From Vibrio rhodolitus (lineage in GTDB: Bacteria; Pseudomonadota; Gammaproteobacteria; Enterobacterales; Vibrionaceae): a DNA stretch of 64,000 bases. Position 1 is the first letter of the stretch. Each line of letters starts with the position of its first letter. The notes below the pieces were generated by a model. That model was given only the letters and a program-made list of their open reading frames with translations, was not told the DNA's origin and did no database searches. The translations under genes and the position numbers were made by a program. Location: assembly GCF_003350325.1 (NCBI RefSeq), contig NZ_QLYZ01000010.1, forward strand, positions 92,131 to 156,130, read 5' to 3'. Shown here piece by piece: positions 60,740 to 64,000 of this stretch.

Positions 60740-63085
60740 ATGACAGTGCTACCCATTGACTCTCTCAAAGAGACTTTTCTTGACTCTCTCACTACTCAAC
60801 ATCTTGTTGTCGAAGCAGAAACTGGCTCCGGTAAGTCAACACGTTTGCCGCTGTGGGCAAGTGAAAAAGGGCGTGTCTTAGTGATTGAGCCGCGTCGTAT
60901 TGCATGTACTTCTCTGGCGCAATTTTTGGCGCAGCAATGTAGTGAAGCCATCGGTGAGTCGATTGGCTATGCGATTAAGTTAGAAACTCGCTTTAGTGAG
61001 CATTCAAAAGTGGTGTTTGTCACTCCCGGGGTCGCACTACGCTGGTATGCAGAAAACCAGTTGGCGGATTTTGAGATCGTGATTGTTGACGAGTTTCATG
61101 AGCGCCGTTGGGATACTGACTTACTCGTCGCGCTGTTTAAGCATCATCAAAAGCACCGCTTGGTGTTAACATCTGCCACCATTGAGGGTGAAAAGCTTGC
61201 CAATTATATTCAAGCTAAGCGCCTTGAGGCATCGGGGCGGAATTACCAAGTCGCCATAGGGCATGTGGCGACAGACAGCCGCCAACTACCAGATATCCGC
61301 AATCTTGAGCAGCGAGTTAAACTTGAAGTTCTGCAAGCATTAGAGTCGGTGTGTGGCGATATTTTGGTGTTTCTTCCGGGGCGCAAAGAAATTACTCAGT
61401 GCGCGCAAATGCTGGCGGGAATTGATGGCGTGATTGTCGCGCCGCTGCACGCTTCGGTATCCGACAAGCAGCGTGAAATCGCACTTAACCCGCAAACACA
61501 AACCAAAGTGGTGTTGGCGACTAACGTTGCTGAAACCTCACTGACCATTGCCAATATAGCGCTGGTGATTGACTCGGGGTTAGAGCGCCGCACGGAGCAG
61601 CGTAACGGTCGCACTACTTTGAGCTTAAAGCACATTTCGCAAGCTAGCTCCAAGCAAAGAGCAGGGCGAGCGGGGCGGGTAATGGATGGTCAATGTGTGC
61701 GTTTATATGGTGAGCATGCAGCTCTAAGCGCCGTTACCCCTCCAGAGATGTTTCGCGAGTCATTAATCGAAGCCATGCTTGCTTCTGCAAGTTGCAATGA
61801 GGCGTTGAGCGAGCTGGATTTTCTTGACCTGTTACCGGAAAAGTCCCTTGCTCAAGCCAAACAAATTCTTCTCGACATGGCGGCGATTGAGCCAAGCGGT
61901 CTAGCGACTGAGCACGGACGTAAAATTTATCCGTTGCCAATTGATGCCCTATTAGCAGACTTAGTTACGCGTATGCCTACTCGAGCACTGAAAGAGGTCA
62001 TGATTGACTATACGGCAGTGTTGGCAACACCGGCACGACTTTATCAGGTGAAGGGTGATGAAGAGCAGCTAGAGGCACAGGCAAAAGAGGAGAGTAAGGG
62101 CTGTGATGGTCAATTGGCGGTTGGAATTTTGCGCGGTAAGCACTATCCGGCGATCAGCGTTGATCAGGAGGCTTTAGCTGAAGCTAGAGGGCTGTCTGAG
62201 CAAATGCGAGAGCTATTTGAATTGCCTATGCTCGAAGTCGCCTCGCGTTATGATCATCAGCAGTGGCTAGAGGCGATGGCTCGTCTGCACCCAGAATTAG
62301 TTTTTGTGCGCCGCGCAAAACGCAAAGAAGCTTTGGCAAATGGGATGATGGAAGTGGTGCTAGGACGCGACTCGCGTTTACCAAATGGTGTAGAAGCGGC
62401 GCTGGTTCTTGATACTCACAGCATTCCGGGGCGAGGTGTTAAGCAGACGCTAACTCTTGCCACCCAGACCATGCCGCTAGAGCTGCGCATGTTGCCACAA
62501 ATCCCGGTTGGTGAGTGGCAACAAGGTGACACCGTAGCTGATGAGACGGGGACCTTTGTAGAAATGCAGCTGGTGTACGCTGGGCGAGTTATCGCCACAG
62601 AAAAACAAGCGGCGCAGGGCGCGTTAGCATTACAACCTATGCTAGAAGCGGTTAAGCAGGGAGAAAAGCTCGCCGGGCTTTACCTGCAACGAAAGCAAGA
62701 AATTGACCATTGGCGTATCTATGTTGATTTAGGGCTAGCGGAGACAACGGATCATCATGATGTGACCTTTGATATTTGGTTCAATCAGCAGTTGGAATTG
62801 CTAGAGCTTGATGATGTTGATGAGCTGGATCTGTTTAGTGCCGAGGATTTTCCCTTTGAAGGCATTCCTTATTGGCAATATCAAGAATTTGCCGAATTGC
62901 ATCCATTCACCTTGTTGCTTGGCGACCTTAACTTGGATGTTGAATATTACCCAAGTAGAAAACTGATTCATGTGGTTTATCGCGATGGTTTGCGTAAAGG
63001 TGATCCAAAGCGCTGGGAATTGCCGCGTTGGAATGGTTGGAAGATCCAATACAAAAAAGCCAGTCGAATCGTAGATGTAAAGTGA
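60740..63085 (+). CDS. HrpB-like DEAH/DEFH ATP-dependent helicase
   Basis: A 781-residue superfamily 2 helicase. Motif I is EAETGSGKSTRLPLW, motif II DEFHERRWDTD (as in HrpB), motif III LTSATIEGEKL, motif V TNVAETSLTIANI and motif VI QRAGRAGRV. A helical HA2-like segment (about 330-440) and a C-terminal region without an evident HrpB_C ending follow. It is shorter than E. coli HrpB (about 810-820) and the C-terminal third is divergent, so it may be a paralogue. Its RNA target is unknown. Confidence 0.82.
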   Translation: MTVLPIDSLKETFLDSLTTQHLVVEAETGSGKSTRLPLWASEKGRVLVIEPRRIACTSLAQFLAQQCSEAIGESIGYAIKLETRFSEHSKVVFVTPGVALRWYAENQLADFEIVIVDEFHERRWDTDLLVALFKHHQKHRLVLTSATIEGEKLANYIQAKRLEASGRNYQVAIGHVATDSRQLPDIRNLEQRVKLEVLQALESVCGDILVFLPGRKEITQCAQMLAGIDGVIVAPLHASVSDKQREIALNPQTQTKVVLATNVAETSLTIANIALVIDSGLERRTEQRNGRTTLSLKHISQASSKQRAGRAGRVMDGQCVRLYGEHAALSAVTPPEMFRESLIEAMLASASCNEALSELDFLDLLPEKSLAQAKQILLDMAAIEPSGLATEHGRKIYPLPIDALLADLVTRMPTRALKEVMIDYTAVLATPARLYQVKGDEEQLEAQAKEESKGCDGQLAVGILRGKHYPAISVDQEALAEARGLSEQMRELFELPMLEVASRYDHQQWLEAMARLHPELVFVRRAKRKEALANGMMEVVLGRDSRLPNGVEAALVLDTHSIPGRGVKQTLTLATQTMPLELRMLPQIPVGEWQQGDTVADETGTFVEMQLVYAGRVIATEKQAAQGALALQPMLEAVKQGEKLAGLYLQRKQEIDHWRIYVDLGLAETTDHHDVTFDIWFNQQLELLELDDVDELDLFSAEDFPFEGIPYWQYQEFAELHPFTLLLGDLNLDVEYYPSRKLIHVVYRDGLRKGDPKRWELPRWNGWKIQYKKASRIVDVK

Positions 63086-63314
63086 TTTCTATCGTGTCAA
63101 TTACAGATACTAATGATTTATTTTGGTAATGTAATTATTAAGCAACTGATTGGCTATATAAAAAATATGTACCCTGATTGTTAGTTTATTGGTTTTTATA
63201 TGCCATTTTAATAGCATTGAGGGGCATAACAGACCAATGTTCTATATCCTATTGATCTATTACGCATCTTGACAGATATTAAAATCACTTGTTGCCTGAT
63301 CTACGGGAGATGAT

Positions 63315-63692
63315 ATGGAACATCAAGGCAAGGCAAGTGTGGTTTTTGACTATACCTCATTCTTAGGTGAGGCTTACAGCAAGAAATGGACGTTTCTTGA
63401 GGCGATAAGCACGATTTCACCTGTTTTCAGTATTGCTTGGAAAGACACGATTAAGCAGTCGTGGACTCCAGAAGAGCGGTTAAAAAATCAAGCGATGAAG
63501 TCTCTTTCTGCCAGCCGCAGTGATGAGTCAAATATTCACACACTACTTGAGCTCGCAAAGTCGGAAGGTATTCATGAGTTGCGTTTGGTTATGCCCTATG
63601 AGCTTGACCAAGACCAATTAGAACGAATCCAACAACGATTAAAAGTGAATATCACGAATTTGGAGCAGGATGAATTGATGGTGACCTTTTAG
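63315..63692 (+). CDS. Hypothetical protein, 125 residues
   Basis: Not recognised. Soluble and helix-rich, with an aromatic N-terminal half (FDYTSFLGEAYSKKW) and a C-terminal half of helix plus two strand-like segments (IHELRLVMPYEL ... VNITNLEQDELMVTF). CGGGAG lies upstream of the ATG, and a strong terminator follows, so it looks like a real gene. It is next to an IS element. Confidence 0.7.
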   Translation: MEHQGKASVVFDYTSFLGEAYSKKWTFLEAISTISPVFSIAWKDTIKQSWTPEERLKNQAMKSLSASRSDESNIHTLLELAKSEGIHELRLVMPYELDQDQLERIQQRLKVNITNLEQDELMVTF

Positions 63693-63751
63693 TGTTTTAA
63701 GTTTGAATACTCAACCTTAAAATATTGACTCGCTAAAATTTATCCAAAAAT

Positions 63752-63779
63752 AAAGCCAGCTGAAAAGCTGGCTTTTTTT
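63752..63779 (+). terminator. Terminator of the 125-residue gene
   Basis: AAGCCAGC and GCTGGCTT pair around TGAAAA and are followed by TTTTTT, just before the IS left end. Confidence 0.9.
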
Positions 63780-63784
63780 CTATC

Positions 63785-64000
63785 TGTTGACCCGTCCTAA
63801 ATAAGGTTGACACAACCCAATCAGAAAATTGGAGAGTGTTATGAAATCAGCAGCTAGACGAACCCAACGTGACTATTCACTCGCTTTTAAATTGGATGTC
63901 GTTGACCAAGTTGAAAGAGGTGAACTGACTTATAAACAGGCTCAAGAGAAGTACGGCATACAAGGTTGTTCTACAGTATTAGTGTGGCTCCGAAAACACG
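63785..64000 (+). mobile_element. IS3-family insertion sequence, left end, cut by the window edge
   Basis: The sequence from TGTTGACCCGTCC with AAATAAGGTTGACA is the kind of left end seen in IS3-family (IS150-like) elements. It is followed at 41 bases by a transposase start codon behind GGAGAG. The right end and target duplication lie outside the window. Confidence 0.75.
63841..64000 (+). CDS. IS3-family transposase OrfA, partial
   Basis: The first 53 codons encode a basic peptide with a Tnp-1/IS3 helix-turn-helix: YSLAFKLDVVDQVERGELTY, then AQEKYGIQGCSTVLVWLRKH. OrfA supplies DNA-end binding and, by frameshift with OrfB in this family, the full transposase. The rest lies beyond the window. 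Confidence 0.8.
   Translation, partial: MKSAARRTQRDYSLAFKLDVVDQVERGELTYKQAQEKYGIQGCSTVLVWLRKH

Overview
This is a 64 kb stretch of a Vibrio-type gammaproteobacterial chromosome of moderate GC. The evidence is gene order and sequence: a his operon running hisD-C-B-H-A-F-IE with the hisB and hisIE fusions; a trpE-G-D-CF-B-A operon behind a Trp-rich leader peptide and an E. coli-like TrpR operator; neighbouring rnm-yciO-rluB; trxB-cydD-cydC; and many cyclic-di-GMP and two-component proteins. The species cannot be fixed from the window. No rRNA, tRNA or CRISPR array was seen.

Layout. 1-6.3 kb: his operon on the + strand (hisD enters from outside). 6.3-11 kb: a 10-TM metal permease with two Fur-like sites over its promoter, family II pyrophosphatase ppaC, a small membrane protein with a charged coiled-coil tail, and a dicarboxylate/amino-acid symporter. 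11.2-18.5 kb: trp operon on the - strand, with trpL, attenuator, promoter and operator all readable. A 267-bp inverted-repeat-ended element sits between the attenuator and trpE. 18.5-21.2 kb: rnm, yciO, rluB. 21.4-29.2 kb: a three-gene signalling cluster of giant hybrid sensor kinase, REC-HD-GYP phosphodiesterase and REC-REC-histidine kinase. 29.3-30.6 kb: a convergent GGDEF gene split by a one-base loss in a homopolymer. 30.8-43.1 kb: mixed housekeeping and accessory genes (LysR regulator, isochorismatase-like hydrolase, GNAT, FAD oxidoreductase, fdxA between direct repeats, TrmH-type methyltransferase, DUF1704 putative metallopeptidase, MFS transporter, lone type IV pilin, RhlE-like helicase, cytochrome b561, msrA). 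43.1-47.9 kb: an apparent ectoine-degradation operon, doeA-doeX-doeC-doeD, lacking doeB. 48.1-52.7 kb: trxB and cydDC. 53.2-55.1 kb: an overlapping pair of an iron/2-oxoglutarate oxygenase and a cysteine-desulfurase-like PLP enzyme. 55.2-63.7 kb: DUF2797 protein, membrane diguanylate cyclase, SanA-like protein, DUF3392 protein, malic enzyme, HrpB-like helicase and an unknown protein. The window ends inside an IS3-family insertion sequence.

How the genes work together. The his and trp operons are complete biosynthetic pathways apart from the missing hisD 5' end. The doe genes would turn ectoine into aspartate if a deacetylase is supplied from elsewhere. The sensor kinase cluster plus two GGDEF genes make the middle of the window a likely cyclic-di-GMP control region. 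trxB and cydDC link thiol redox balance to cytochrome bd assembly.

Most worth checking: the element between the trp attenuator and trpE; the homopolymer frameshift in the GGDEF gene; the doe operon without doeB; the three-gene phosphorelay; the oxygenase/PLP pair; the repeats bracketing fdxA; and the Fur-like sites on a putative metal exporter.
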